From Spirodela intermedia (taxonomy: Eukaryota; Streptophyta; Magnoliopsida; Alismatales; Araceae): 64,000 bases of DNA. Positions 1-12,385 of this stretch are shown one piece after another. The stretch is taken from positions 808,501-872,500 of the forward strand of contig LR746264.1 in NCBI GenBank assembly GCA_902729315.2, in the 5' to 3' direction. The notes below the pieces were generated by a model, which had not been told where the DNA came from, searched no databases, and worked only from the letters and a program-made list of their open reading frames with translations. Within the stretch, counting starts at the first letter, position 1. The number at the start of each line of letters is the position of its first letter. The position numbers were made by a program, and so were the translations under genes.

Positions 1-1146
1 ATGGATTCGATAATCGCTCGTAAAGAATCATTCGAACCGGTGTTCGTCTGATTGCCGCCTCCCCAAGGTTCTCAGCGATAACATTCAGTTTTTATTAAAT
101 TCAGGATCCAGAATTTGATGCGCTATTCTACCGTTAGGTTTGGTTCTCGTTCTTATCGTGGCTCAACGTATGTTTCTATCTGCTCTCCTGCTCGCTTCAA
201 CCCCGCTCCCCGTGGCCCGTGGTTCCTTTCGAACCCTGCCACTGCTTACTGAAGAAGGCTACTCTTCATCCACGGAAGCGATGTAGATCCCGCGAGGCAG
301 CGGGCTAACGGATGCCACTGCTTCCCTGCGAACCGTTGATGTTGATCTGACGTAGCATTTGCTCTAGGTTGTTCCCAAGAATATTTTTAGGACGAAATAA
401 GTTGGACCTTGGGGTATGTATAAGATGAACGACTTTCCTTCATTCTTATTTTCTTACTATTATTCTCTCTCAAGATGGGTTGCTTAAAATTCTTTGATAT
501 CCTATTTTCGTTCTCTTAAATGTGATTTTTACTAAAGAATTTTAATGGTTTCGCCCGAGGCTTCGCTTGTGAAATACGATGCGACTGATCAGAAAATTAT
601 GCCTAGAACTAACTTGAGAGAAATTACTCGTTTTTTTAATATAGTAAAATAATTTTGACATGAAATCCTCTTTGATGATGTCATTTGTTACAGAAGTGGG
701 ATACTTACTAAGAGGAAGGAAGTGCCTGTTAGTTTGTTGGATATCATTTCTAGTGGATTTTACAATTTCAAAGTGAAATTAATTACTTTAATGTTTGTAG
801 ATAGTGAGAAAGCATTAACAGGGTGTCAGAAAATTCTCTTGATCGAGACGAGACATTAAATTGTGTTTTTCTGTCCAATGTAGAGATTTACAATGTTTCA
901 CTTTTATTGATTTCGCCAGTGAGAATCCCCTCATTCCAACTATTTTTCTTTAGAACAATATAGTTGAACTTCACATAATTTTGACTTCTTGCGTTGTACA
1001 GGAGCTCTATACTATCAGATGATACGATAAGTACGGAATGAGAAACTGGGTCCATGGATGATTCCGACGGTTTTTTGCCGATAGGTGGAACAAAGCGTGT
1101 ACTTTTATAGGTAGCTAGAGCGTTCCACAGGGAACAATGGAGAACC
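1..1146. other. Spacer without a recognisable gene
   Basis: The first ~360 bases are of moderate GC content and the rest is AT-rich. I see no reading frame with recognisable protein similarity on either strand. The window may cut a neighbouring gene at its left edge, but nothing here shows it. Confidence 0.4.
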
Positions 1147-1440
1147 CTAAGGAGTAGGTCTTGGACGGCGTGGCGCGGTGGGCTCCGGTGTTGGAGGGGG
1201 CAGCGTGGGAGGGTAGGAGTAGCTGCCGCCATGTTGGGTCTCCTTCAGAGTGTCGGCAGCATGGCCGATGCTCTTGGGGATGGAGCCCCTGAAACCGTTG
1301 TTAGTGACTGTGAGGAAGGCGGTGATGGTGAGGCCAACGATCTTTGGCAGCGGCAAGTTGAAGGGGTTGTTGTCGTTGCAATGATTGCGTCTTTTGCCAT
1401 AATCTCCTCTCGCACCAGCAACTGCTTGAAGGTGGAGAGA
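1147..1440 (-). pseudogene. Relic of an extensin-like LRR protein, C-terminal piece
   Basis: Read on the minus strand, this stretch encodes leucine-rich-repeat-like sequence (LPKIVGLTITAFLTVTNNGF followed by RGSIPKSIG and ADTLKE) and then a proline-rich tail (PPTLPPPTPEP) before a stop. In LRR-extensin (LRX) proteins and their short relatives, an LRR of the form NN-F-G-IP-SIG followed by a tail such as 'DTL-EI' precedes the proline-rich domain, so the order fits. The upstream LRRs that should lead into it are missing; a gypsy-type retroelement lies directly upstream in the gene's sense. The family assignment rests on motif recognition, not alignment. Confidence 0.45.
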
Positions 1441-1608
1441 TAGTGCGAAGCTAGAGGAAATAACGGCTCCTTCTCACTACTTATTTATGGACAAGTGGCT
1501 GTGGAAGAGGGGGGGTTTATCTTGAAGTAAGAGGCCACTCAAATAGTCATACTATGTGAGTCTTATTTGTCCTAAGTTTTCTCGTTAGGTAGCTAATATA
1601 CTCTTCTT

Positions 1609-1740
1609 AACTACTGTGGTGACCATTGTTTGGTAATATTTAATTCAGTTTCTTTCTTTCTCTCATCGATATCTATTATTTTCTTCCTTTTCATCATCTG
1701 GGTTAGTAATTATGGTGTTATTTACATAGGGGTTCTACTA
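1609..1740 (+). repeat. Left LTR remnant of the gypsy element
   Basis: It matches 3746-3877 and ends immediately before the tRNA-Met-like primer site at 1744. The upstream limit is the point where similarity becomes too weak to follow. Confidence 0.6.
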
Positions 1741-3745
1741 ATTTGGTATTAGAGCTGCATCTTGGTATTTTCACTCTTTCATTGTTATGCCACTCCATCA
1801 AATAAAATCTATGATAGAAGTCATGAAGAAGGATTTTGATGAACTCTATAATTTATTCAGCTGCATTCTAATCAATTCCCTCTTCACCCAAAGGTTCCTT
1901 TTGACGAAGAACTCTATAATTTATTCAGCTGCATTGTTATGATAGTAGTCAATATTTTGATAATTTCACATCAAAGGTATGACTACACTTATAATTTCCT
2001 TAAGTTACTACTTTTATATTGCACCAACCCACATGGATGGTTATATTGAGTTGAGCTTTATTTTTCCTTCCACCCATTATTTAATGTAGAGAAACTTTTC
2101 ATGGTGGGCGTTAGTTGCAATGATGAGGCATTACATTGCTTTAAATGGATTGAAATGATTTTCATTAGAAGTTGTTAGAATTTTCAACAATTACTTAGTC
2201 TTCAATAACACTATGGATGTCTAAAGCTTATTACTGATCTCTCCATGGATGTCTTTTATAATATTTTTCTCAAAGGATTGAAGCTAGATATTTGAGCAGA
2301 AGTCATATTACTACATCTTGTGGGACTCTAGAGTATCATGTAAGTCACCTAGAGTATAGAGGAACACAATAATCTTCTTCATTAGAGGTCCACGTGTTCT
2401 CTTGCCATGCATATCGCATGTACTTTTCTCAATCGAATGAGCAACCTTAATGTACTTTGATCAACATAGATTCGTACACCCTAGTGACCACCAGCTATCT
2501 TAACTACACGACGTCACTCTTTCTAATGTTAAATATGTGGCTTTTAAGTGTTTGAAACTTGCTCTCCTCACCACTTCAATTTTAATACTTCAAGATTTTA
2601 ATTACCTTTTGAAACTTGTGGCAAACATATCAAGTTTTGGCGTTGGCACATTACTCGCGCAACAACATCAACTGATTGCTTACTTTAGTCAAGTTAGATC
2701 ACCCAGCATTGTCTTAAATCAATATATTAAAGAAAACTTATGACAATAGTTTCTATAATGCAGAAATGACATTACTGGCCCGAACTTTCATCATTTATAT
2801 TGACCAAAGAAGTCTAAATTTTTTACTTGAACAAAAACAAGTAATTAACATATATTGGTCAATCAAATCATTAGTTTAAAATTGACTTCAACAATAAAGG
2901 CATCAATACTTTATCTCACATGTCTCAACTAAAGTATATTAGAGTTGCTTCATCTCCACATGTGACTTCACTTACTCAACTCTACAATCATATTCTACAT
3001 CTCAATATATTATTCAAGATTTCTCTTCACAAGCACTAAAATGACCAAATTATTCTTTGTGATTAGGTTTTCTTATAAATAATGCATATATATTCCACCA
3101 ACTTCATCTATCATCTCTAAAATTTTATGTGAATGCCATAACACACCCTTTGCTGGAGACTCAAGATTCTTGCAGACTTACAAAATACCTTCATTATGGT
3201 TTGTGTTGACCATGTATGAAAAGATAGTCAAATCTTACATGGATTATTGTTTTATTTGTCAACAAAAATAAATATCAAGCATTTGCCCCATCAAATGCCA
3301 CTTCCTCTGTACCTTCTCAAATTTGAAGTGAAATATCAATAGATTTTATTGAAGGGTTGCCACGATCTGAGGGGTTTAATGTCATATTTGGCATTGTCAT
3401 TGTTTGAGTAAATTCATACATCTTTCTCTATTAAGTCATCCTTTCACTATTATTGATGTTATCTAAATATTTCAGAAGGACGTAGCTCATCTTCATGACT
3501 TTTTACTCACCATCATCTCTAATCGTGACTGTATTTTTCTTAGTTAGTTATGAAAATAACTCTTTCACTTCAAGGCACTTGGCTTCATTATAGCACAACA
3601 TATGATGGTACATATGTTGTAAGTTGATAGTCAATCCAAAGTTGTAAACATGTGTTTTGAAATTTATTTGTGGTGTTTTTCTTATGACCACCCTTCATCA
3701 TTCATGGGCTTTTTTTGAATATTTGTGGTATATCCCTTCGTCAGC

Positions 3746-3877
3746 AGCTACTATGGTGACCATTATTTGGAAATATTTAATTCAATTTCTTTCTTTCTTT
3801 TGTCGATATCTATTATTTTCTTCCTTTCTACCATCTTGCTCATGAATTATGGTGTTGTTCATGTGGGGGTTCTATCA
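3746..3877 (+). repeat. Right LTR remnant of the gypsy element
   Basis: It ends in TCTATCA, corresponding to TCTACTA at the end of the left copy. Beyond it, the proline-rich minus-strand frame of the neighbouring relic begins at once. Confidence 0.6.
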
Positions 3878-4085
3878 CATTCTCTTGTTTCTGGTTCTTG
3901 AATTGCAATGGCGTTGATGATGGTGATGGGGGAGGCAGAGATGGTGGCGGTGGTGTTGGGGATGAAGCTTGTTTAAAGGTTCTTTTAGGAGATAAGGCTT
4001 GTATGAGATTTTGATAGCCTCTTGGTGGGCCCATCACATCATCACATGAAGAGGACCTAAGGAAGCAGGCCCCCATCACTCCCAT
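3878..4085 (-). pseudogene. Relic of an extensin-like LRR protein, N-terminal piece
   Basis: On the minus strand this reads a proline-rich stretch (SSPTPPPPSLPPPSPSS) followed by TPLQFKNQKQEN, and then runs into the LTR at 3877. Some LRX-type proteins have a proline-rich stretch followed by a 'PL-F-NQ' segment just before the first LRR, so this looks like the N-terminal half of the relic at 1147-1440. The LRR core expected between the two pieces is absent and is replaced by the gypsy element. The link between the two pieces is inference from order, strand and motif. Confidence 0.4.
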
Positions 4086-4201
4086 CTCATTTTACATTTG
4101 TAAGTATTGAGGAACGACTTGCATAAGATACAAAGGATATGCAACATCATTCCTAGTAAGAACAATTCCAAAGAGTGAGATGTTTACTTTTAGATCTTCT
4201 C

Positions 4202-4204
<3 letters not shown>

Positions 4205-4262
<58 letters not shown>
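4205..4262. repeat. (CT)n microsatellite, ~29 units
   Basis: Uninterrupted CT dinucleotides. This is the longest CT tract in the window. Confidence 0.95.
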
Positions 4263-4265
<3 letters not shown>

Positions 4266-6198
4266 GGCACACTTTCTTTTTATATCTCAATGGGTCTACT
4301 CACTTTCTCTTTCCTCTCAATTTATTTTAAAATATTTTCTTTGTTATAATTTGATTTAGCTTAATGTATATATGGTATATGTTTCTTGACATTTGTTATC
4401 GACACTTGAAAAATATATTTATACAATAAATAAAGTGATTTTGACAATTTAGATCATTATTTATGGGGCTTATGTATTCAAACATATTTTATAATTATTT
4501 TTCATATTATCTTTATATGGTTAATGAATAATATTTTAAAAAATAACATAATAACATAATAACTATGTCATCAACCATTTAATAACACACCAACATAGCA
4601 CATGATTTGTTGTAGGAACAAATATAAGTATTAGATTGACTAAATATGGTCAAAATTTGAGCATGTAGAGTAAATAAAGTCAAAGTAAACATTAATTAAA
4701 ATGATGTGTTGGTTTTAAGGATGCTAGAGGCACTAAGATAATATATATTTTTAATAATTCTTGAATTTCCGATTTTTTTATGCAAATTAAATAACTTAGA
4801 TTTACAATGTTCAATTCATTTGGCTTATTCTAATAGATGAAGATCTCATTCTTGGGTTCTATTAAATGAAACTTGTACAATTATTAAATACAAATACTTA
4901 CATTGGTATTTACTAGATTTCACAACTTTAGTTACCATGTTTTCCATCAAAATATTTTTTCCAAAATTACAACTTTAAAGGGTCAATGGGATTGACACCT
5001 AATTAATCTCTTCTAAATTTACAACTCTTAAGAAGTCAACTATATTAAAACCTTACTAATCTCTTCCAAACTCAACTTTAGGTCCATCAGAATACAAGAA
5101 ATATGCTACAATAAATAATTCCTTATTAAATGCTCTTACATACTAATTAGATAGCTTATAGTGGTGTAAGTTAGTTGGCCCTTACATTCTTATATGACTT
5201 TTCATCAACATGGGCATTTGAGAGTATGTTCCTTCTATAGGAACCAATTTTTATGGATTTCCTATAAATTTTAACAGTAAAAAATATATCTAACAGCTAG
5301 GACACAATTCAATGGTGTTGTAGTACTATTTGCCTGCCCCCCCTCTCTCTCTGGCTCCCTCTCCCTCTCTCTCTAACTCGACTCCCTTTCTACTATGAAT
5401 AAAAAATTCATGAATTCTTGGATAACAATAAGCTCTAAAAATTCTAAGGAAATTGTATAAACCATATTAGAAGATTTGAACACAATGAAACATTTTAGAA
5501 GGTGTACGTTCTTGTAAAATTGCCATTGAATCCATTTCCTTGGATTTTGATGTATGTTCTTATTTCCTATGTCTTGGCCCAATGTTTTAGCTATTTAATA
5601 TCCGAATTTATCATAGTACTCTTTCATATTGTCTTTCTATTTAAGAGTGTAACACCTCTAACTAGCTGAGCATATTATTGAGTCAACTCCCCGGTTAAAA
5701 ACAAAAAGAGACAATATGAAAGGTTAGAAAAAAAAAAAATCTGCCATCATTTTTTTTTTTTATGGGTGCCAAGAAAAAAATTATGCCTGTTGTGAGTCGT
5801 TTTCTTCATGTAAGGGTAGAAGCTTCTTTGTAAGCCCTACGATAGGAGAAGAAATTGATGAATTGAGGGAAGTCTTCTTACGCATTTGTGGTACCGACGG
5901 CTTTAGCTTGTACGGAATTTGACCAGGAAGACTTTAAGGGTCTTGGTAGTCAGGTTTTTGGGATGGACCAGGCCCATTGATTCACTAAGAACTTGTTGTG
6001 TAATACGTTGACGGAGTCGCCGCCTATCCTCCAGAATACGACTTGTCTAGATGCTTTGGTGCCTATCGTCTATCCATTTCTTTCTGGTCAACATTCCTCT
6101 TGCCGACAACACGACAAGGGTAGATGCGGCGACAGGTCAAAGCAAGGGATTTTGAGGACCTCTTCCAGGAAACGTCTCTCACCGGTTCCCTCCACCTA
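4263..6198. other. AT-rich spacer
   Basis: No gene is supported. It contains a short CT-rich patch at about 5340-5372 and homopolymer runs near 5730-5760. GC content rises towards 6000, ahead of the small gene candidate. Confidence 0.5.
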
Positions 6199-6268
6199 CT
6201 CTTTCTTTTTCTTCTTTCCTTCTTCTTCTTCTTTTTCTTCTTTCGTTCATCCAGAAGAGGGGCGGGCC

Positions 6269-6652
6269 ATGGAGGAAACAGGGAGAAGAATCTCCAAGGC
6301 GAAAGGATCGGTGGCACAGCAGCCGAGAAATTTAATCGCAAGGACGGACAGCTACCTGCCCCTGCTGGATTCCGGCGACGAGGAGGAGGCGATGGGGAGT
6401 GTAAAAGAAGGGGAGCTCTCCTCGCCAGCTGCAGTTCCTAATGGCCGGGTTGGGCAAGGGAAAGGATCACCGTGGAGGTTAGTCGGGAAGCTGCTCTCAC
6501 AGATGAGCCCTAGGAAGGACGAAAAGCAGCCGGAGGATAAGGAGAAGAAAGTGGCGGGAAAACAATGGAAGGTAGAGAAGGGGGAGAAGCAGAAGAAGAG
6601 GTCCTCCTGGCTGCCTGATCCAGAGAAGAGATGGCCTGTCCAAGGATGGTAG
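6269..6652 (+). CDS. Possible small plant protein, 127 aa, unknown function
   Basis: The frame opens at the ATG at 6269, preceded by a pyrimidine-rich stretch (6199-6245) resembling a plant leader. The protein is hydrophilic and very basic. It has an acidic patch (LLDSGDEEEA), a central Ser/Pro segment, a Lys-rich region (EDKEKKVAGKQWKVEKGEKQ) and a distinctive end, SSWLPDPEKRWPVQGW. That aromatic/proline C-terminus looks like a conserved tail rather than chance sequence, but I cannot name the family. No signal peptide or membrane segment is visible. The same frame stays open upstream to 5993, so the true start could be earlier. It may equally be a GC-rich chance ORF or the end of a longer spliced gene. 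Confidence 0.4.
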   Translation: MEETGRRISKAKGSVAQQPRNLIARTDSYLPLLDSGDEEEAMGSVKEGELSSPAAVPNGRVGQGKGSPWRLVGKLLSQMSPRKDEKQPEDKEKKVAGKQWKVEKGEKQKKRSSWLPDPEKRWPVQGW

Positions 6653-7370
6653 TTCCGAGGCGCGTGATAATTTTATCTGTCGCCTCGAATATTGAAATTT
6701 CTTCGATTGGTAAGGTCTCCACCATCTTCCGTTCCGTCTCTCTTTTTTTATTCGAAATACGTTTCCAGACCAAGTTACGGAGCCCTAAATTTACATCCTA
6801 AATAGGTTAAAGAGCATCTTTGTCCGAATTTCATGCTCCGAACGGCCGTGATGATCTAAATCAAGGAGTTATCTCGGCTGAGAACCAGGAGCTCGTCGTC
6901 TCGCACCAGTCGCAAATTGGAGATCAGAGAAACAATCGCAACTCTCCACCAAGGAATGGCGAGAGACTACGGAAGAATTGGCCGACAGCGCTACCGACGT
7001 CCGCCGCGGCACCGCTAAAGTGGGCGGCGATCTCGCAATCCACGTATCGCCATGTGCTAGAGGACGGACCACGGGAGTCTCGGGGGAGCTCATACGTACC
7101 TGATATCTTCGAAATCCCTCAAGATGTATTCCATGTATTCGTCATTCCAGCAGAGAAAGGAATCTCAGGGGACCACCATTGCTTCTGCCTGGCCTTCTTC
7201 CCGCCATGTCGTCAACATGAACGCCGGCCAATAATGCTCGCCAGATCTGCTGCGACAAGGACCCTCGAAGAGCAAGCACCGTGAATGCGGGAATGCTTCC
7301 CCTTCCTACCTGGTACGAACCCTAAATACGCTGCGCTCATTCCTAACCCATCCCCGAGGACGTGAAGGCC

Positions 7371-7371
<1 letters not shown>
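6653..7371. other. GC-rich region with an unexplained open frame
   Basis: A plus-strand frame is open from 6820 to 7284 (about 154 codons), but it has no ATG near its beginning and no recognisable domain. An antisense frame (6869-7093) is equally open, so the openness may only reflect base composition. It could be a leftover exon or the 3' part of the 6.3-kb gene. Confidence 0.25.

Positions 7372-7410
<39 letters not shown>
7372..7410. repeat. (AT)n microsatellite
   Basis: About 19 uninterrupted AT units lie directly before the first copy of the triplicated repeat. Confidence 0.95.
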
Positions 7411-7413
<3 letters not shown>

Positions 7414-7900
7414 ATTTTCGAAACTGGTATCCTCCCCTTCATCTCCCTATCTATTGTTTTCCTCATATATATTCAGATAGAAAATAGATTAAGGTTATGT
7501 CTCATAAATTGATAGTAGTACCCCTGAAACTTATTTAGTAGCCTTTGGAATAATAACATACAAATATAAGGTCACATTGCAAAATATTGCCTTATGAAGG
7601 TTGCCACATTTCTAAAATGCAATTTTAGAAACTGGTATCCCCCTTCATCTCTTATGTATAAATATGTTCTCCAGATATCTATAGTTTGCCTCAGATTTGG
7701 ATACATATTAAATTAAGATTATGTCCCATAAATTTATAATAGTATCCCTAAAACCTATGGTAGCCTGTAGCCTTTGAGTACAAAACTAATAACATTCAAA
7801 TATAAGATCACATTGCCAAAAACTATCTTTTTAAGGTGGCCACATTTCTTAGATACAATGTTAGAAACCTGCATCCCCCCTCATCTCTCCTTTGTTTGTA

Positions 7901-7947
<47 letters not shown>

Positions 7948-8041
7948 CCTTGCATCGATTTAGATAGAAACTAAATTAATTAAGATTATATCTCATAAAT
8001 TTATAATTTTACCCCTTAAACTTATTAACCTTCAACTTTGA
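7411..8041. repeat. Three tandem copies of a ~210-240 bp repeat
   Basis: Copies begin at 7411, 7619 and 7855. Each starts with a variant of CAATTTT-GAAACTGGTATCC, passes through a CCCTTCATCTC block and a GATTAGATTAAG-ATTATGTC block, and reaches AATAGTACCCCTAAAACTTA. Copies one and two share their ends (CACATTGC...GCCACATTTCT). Copy three carries an internal TA tract (~7905-7942). Degraded copies recur at 12095-12360, on the far side of the copia relic. Confidence 0.8.
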
Positions 8042-10199
8042 GAATGAGAGTGAAGGAAAACATTCCTAAGTCAATTTTGATCCAAATTTGAATATGAGGT
8101 TTTGGCCTTTTGAATCAATAAATTGTTGTTGTCAAAACCTTATGACTTTCCTATTTGAGTGATGGGATGCTTTAAAAGTAAGTCTGGTAAAATTGTTGAT
8201 CAAATAACCTAACTCTTTATTTGTAGCCACGAGATGGTTAACCTCACGATGTCAATTTCTAATTTTACCCATCACAAAATTATAAATAACTTAGTCACCA
8301 CACATATGTAACCCTATACTTATGAGAGATGTTTTAATCTCTTATTTATTCTTAATGAATCTATTTAGTAAGAATTAACTTAACAATAACCTCATAATAT
8401 ATAAGTTACATATATGTACCCACATTTCAATCAAATCTATATGATAACTTAATAATCACTATTATTATCGACAGCATATATAACAATATCATTTAGCCAT
8501 GAGGTATCATTTGCTTTATAGTCGCACATGTCAAATCTTTCTAAAACTTTACTGATATAATTTTTTTGAGGCAGATCAAGGATGTTTCAAGACTGATTTT
8601 GATATATTTATATGTCAAGAAAGAGGTTTTGTCAAGATCTTTCATCACAAATTTCTTAATATAAACTTTTTTGTGTCACATAATAAGCTTGTCACATTAT
8701 TGACAAATAGTATGTCATTCACATTTAAAACTAAGAAGAACTAATTACTCCCCCTAAATTTATGATATATTAAAAATTATCAACCACATTCATTTCAAAA
8801 TCGAATGAGATGATAACTTTATGAAATTGGTGGTACCATTGATGGAAAACCTACTTGTCTATAGATGAATTTCTTTAATTTTTGATGACAACATATAAAT
8901 CATTTTCTCAATGTTACCATTGAGAAATATAGTCTGCACTACTGTTCAATATAACTTAAAATGAAATATTCTATAAGTATCATTATATTCTAAAACAATA
9001 TTTCAAAGAAATAAAAAAAATATCTCTTTATAGTCAATGACTTCCTTTTAAGTTCCTTAGTAATAAGATGAGTCTTATATCTCTCTTGGTTCTAAATATC
9101 TATTTGACACATTATCTTTTGAATCCCTCTTGATTTTAGATATTTATTTACAATCAATGGGTTTCATACACCTTTAGATAATGAGACAAGATCTTAAACA
9201 TTTTTTGTCTTTCATAGATTTAAATTCTTCTTCCATGACATTCACTTATGAGGCATCTACATGACTTCATAAAAGTTGATAATATCATCTTTCATTATTC
9301 TAAGGTCAACTTATGTTCTTAAAAAAGTACATAATAATTATTTGAAATTATAATTTTTATTTCACCAATAGATTTCTTTGATGTCACCCATTCTTGAGAG
9401 TGTTGAATTTGTTTGTTTGAAATAAGATGTATAAGAACATTGTTCTCACCTGATGTTACTTTTTGAACAATGTTAGATAAGACTTGATTATGATCACTGT
9501 TAAAACTAACAAGAGGAATTGACATATGTTACTCTTCAAAAATAAATATTTAACCTTACTTTTCCCTACCTACTCAACTTCCTTAAAGAATCAAGTATTT
9601 ACTATCTCAAAAATAACCTTAATAGTGGAATCTTAAAATGTATATCGTTTTGAAGTTTAGGTGTAATAAAAAAAATAACAATTAAAAAATCTAAAATCAA
9701 GTTTCTTTCACTAGGTTGTAATCTTTGATGCTTCTCCTTATAGGTTTTCTAATATGGTAGATTTACTAATCATACTTATTATTGTATCTAAAAGAGTCCT
9801 ATTTTATTGTTGAATAATACTATTCATGTTAAGAGATCCCCACATAGTGTAATGTGAGACAAAAATTCAGTAAAAGACCTTAGATGTTGTTTACCTTGAG
9901 ATACAAAAATGATATTATTCAAATTGCACGAGTCTCATGATCATTAACCACATAATTTCAAAAGCCATCATGTGTACTTTGTTTGAAAAGTCACTACAAT
10001 AGAAGTTTTTCTTGATAAACTCAAGAAAATAATTTCTCATAATAATAAAATTGAAATTAGTACGATCTTAGCAAATCAGATCTCAATGACTTATAACGAC
10101 AAGAGAAACATCAAAAAAACATTATGTAAATCTCTCACCTTGAGATGAAACTAAAAGTACTATAACTAGAGGTATTTAAAGATTTACATGTACATTTAG

Positions 10200-11075
10200 T
10201 TTTGCTTTCATTTCATACACAATTTAGTCAATGCAAGTGAGTTAGAATTGTTAGAAGTACAAATACTTCACACTATATACAAGAGTAAGAAAGATTGAAG
10301 TAAAAGAGACATGAAAGTGCTTACTTGGCAGTGAATCTTAAGGGAAAAAAAAACTTAAAGTTAAAAGAAGTTGCTAATGTCCCACTACTAAGGAAACATA
10401 ATAAGAATTAGACAATCTTTATCTTGCTTCAATTATTTTTATTAGTAGTGGAATGTTTACAATTTCTTTGACTTTATGTATTTTATTTCTTTTGTCTTTA
10501 TAAGTCATGACCAAGGTAGCATGTTTATGTCTCTCTTGTTTCAAACTTTCTTCTTTTTGTTTGCAGTTGAAGCCATTTGTTTATTTCACAGTTATACCTC
10601 ACTACTTAATTATTCAATAAGTAAAAATGAAACTAAATGTACAAACAAATCTTTAGATACCTCAAACTTTAATAATTTTAGTTTTGATGTAAGATGAGAC
10701 ATTTGTATATATACTTCCTAATATTTCTATTGTCATTATACCTTTTGAGTAAATCTTTTCTCAAGCTCATCAAGAAAAATCATTATTGTAGGAATTGATT
10801 TGGACAAAGTACCTCTAAAGGCTTATGAACTAATGTGTTTAATAATCATGAAACTTGTACAATTTATATGATCTAATTTTCATATATTTAAATTCAGTCA
10901 ATTCAAGGTGAGTAATAGTTGTCAAAGGGGCAAATTATCTCAGAATCAATTCATATCTCATAATCTATAAGAAGAAAAATTGAAATAAGAGATACATGAA
11001 AGTGTTTATTTGCTGTGATTTATAAGGGTAAGAAGCTATGTCTCACTACTAAGTAAAATATAAAAGAAGTATAAA
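10200..11075. repeat. Degenerate direct repeat pair (10200-10400 and 10870-11075)
   Basis: Both segments share blocks in the same order: a TTTCATA-ATTTA-TCA block, a GAAATAAGAGA-ACATGAAAGTG block and a CC/CTCACTACTAAG block. By eye similarity is roughly 70-75%. The ~470 bp between them holds only short chance frames. Confidence 0.5.
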
Positions 11076-12094
11076 GAATTTTCTTATTTCTTTTATAAAC
11101 ATGGTGGACACATATAGAAGAATTGTTCCAAGTATCTTAATTAGCATACAAAAAAAGGTGAGCTTCTCACATTCATTTATTCAAATTTATGTACTATTGA
11201 ACATTTTGTGGATAAATTGTACTATTATTATCACATAAATCTACTCATGCATGGTTGCCTCTATACTTGGAACCAACTTGCTGTTGAAAGATATATCTAT
11301 ATGGGTGATGACAATAAGGTGAAATATATATTATATGCACATTTAGGTTATCTAAAGATTACTTACTACTTATATTTGAATGAGATATGTTCTATTGTCT
11401 TTTAGCCCTAATCTAGTTTCAATTTGAAAATAGGATGTTTAATATATGTCAAAATTCAAATTGTATTGATATTAGTTATTTATCAAGTCATGATTTATAC
11501 AATGGTCACTTCTAATAAATATTCTATATATTTTAATAAGTATAAGTATTAAATTAATCAATGAGAATTATACTTTGTTGTGGTGTAATAAATTATGTCA
11601 CATATCTAGAAATAAAACAAATTAATATGTCCAGAAGAAATCTTGACCCATTTGATTATAATAACTTTGATGTGTTAATTATATTAAGAGAAAATGACAG
11701 ATAGAAAGAGAACATGTGTCAAGTGAGGTTTGCACATCTTAGAATTATAATACACATATATTTGTGGGTCATTTTGTGTATTCTTAAAATGATCAATAAT
11801 ATTTTATTAAATTTATAAACATATTCTCAGTATAGTTACCTATCTAATATTAATAGTAAGTCTCAATTATTGAATGTGTTTAATAACTATAAGACTAAAG
11901 TGGAGAATCACTTAACAAAAATATTAAGAGTGTCAAAATAAATAAATAATTATTATGATTAAAAATATAATAATTCTTTATTTGTTCTTAATGAATTACG
12001 TTAGTAGTGATTAACCTAATGATAGTCCCATAATATATATTTAATATATATGTACGTGCTTAGATCAAATACAATAAGTTGTCTTTAATATTAC

Positions 12095-12360
12095 TCCTAA
12101 AACTTATTACTAGTCATGAGATGATCCCATGCCATGATTTAGCTACAAGATGAGTGTAAAAGGTAAGCCTCAATTACTCCACGTATAGGGTTCATCAATT
12201 AAAAACTGGTATTATAATTTCCCTAATATAGATTTGAATAGAAACTAAATTAAGGCCATCTCAAGAATTTACAATAGTACCCCTAAAACTTATTAGTAGC
12301 CACAAGAGATATCCCATGCAATGATTTAGCTAAAAGGGGGTGTAAAAGGGGAGCCTCAAG
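12095..12360. repeat. Degraded copies of the 7.4-kb repeat
   Basis: Two consecutive stretches (12095-12175 and 12205-12360) repeat CCTAAAACTTATTA, CCCATGCAATGATTTAGCTA and a GTGTAAAAGG-AGCCTCAA block. They match the end of the units at 7411-8041. The last one runs up to 25 bp before the stop codon of the At1g01500-like gene. Confidence 0.65.
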
Positions 12361-12385
12361 TTAGTCCTGGTGTAGGTTGGGCTCG

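Larger units (their letters stand above)
1609..3877 (+). mobile_element. Decayed Ty3/gypsy LTR retrotransposon
   Basis: Two direct repeats of ~132 bp (1609-1740 and 3746-3877), about 85% identical by eye, mark LTR remains. Just after the left one, TGGTATTAGAGC (1744-1755) is a near-match to the tRNA-Met primer binding site. On the plus strand between them, broken frames show gypsy pol in order: an RNase H stretch near 2790-2960 (IDQRSLNFLLEQ, later SLTQLYNH) and an integrase core near 3340-3540 (DFIEGLPRSEGFNVIFG, then a segment like SIVSDRD). Numerous stops and the short length (~2.3 kb between LTR ends) mean it is internally deleted and dead. The outer LTR starts and the target duplication could not be fixed. 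Confidence 0.7.
8042..12370 (-). mobile_element. Decayed Ty1/copia retrotransposon (minus strand)
   Basis: Between about 8440 and 9330 the minus strand carries a ruined copia reverse transcriptase in fragments. In coding order these are a GCKW-F-like start with a KRDS-type segment, a piece resembling 'FLNG-IE--IYM', and one resembling 'ILFVNNVTSLLCDTKKF' where the YVDD box and following helix would be. Stops and frameshifts are everywhere. The flanks share sequence: 8330-8430 resembles 11965-12070, and the 7.4-8.0 kb repeat recurs at 12.1-12.36 kb, so the flanks may be LTR remains. Exact ends could not be set, and other insertions may be nested inside. Confidence 0.55.
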
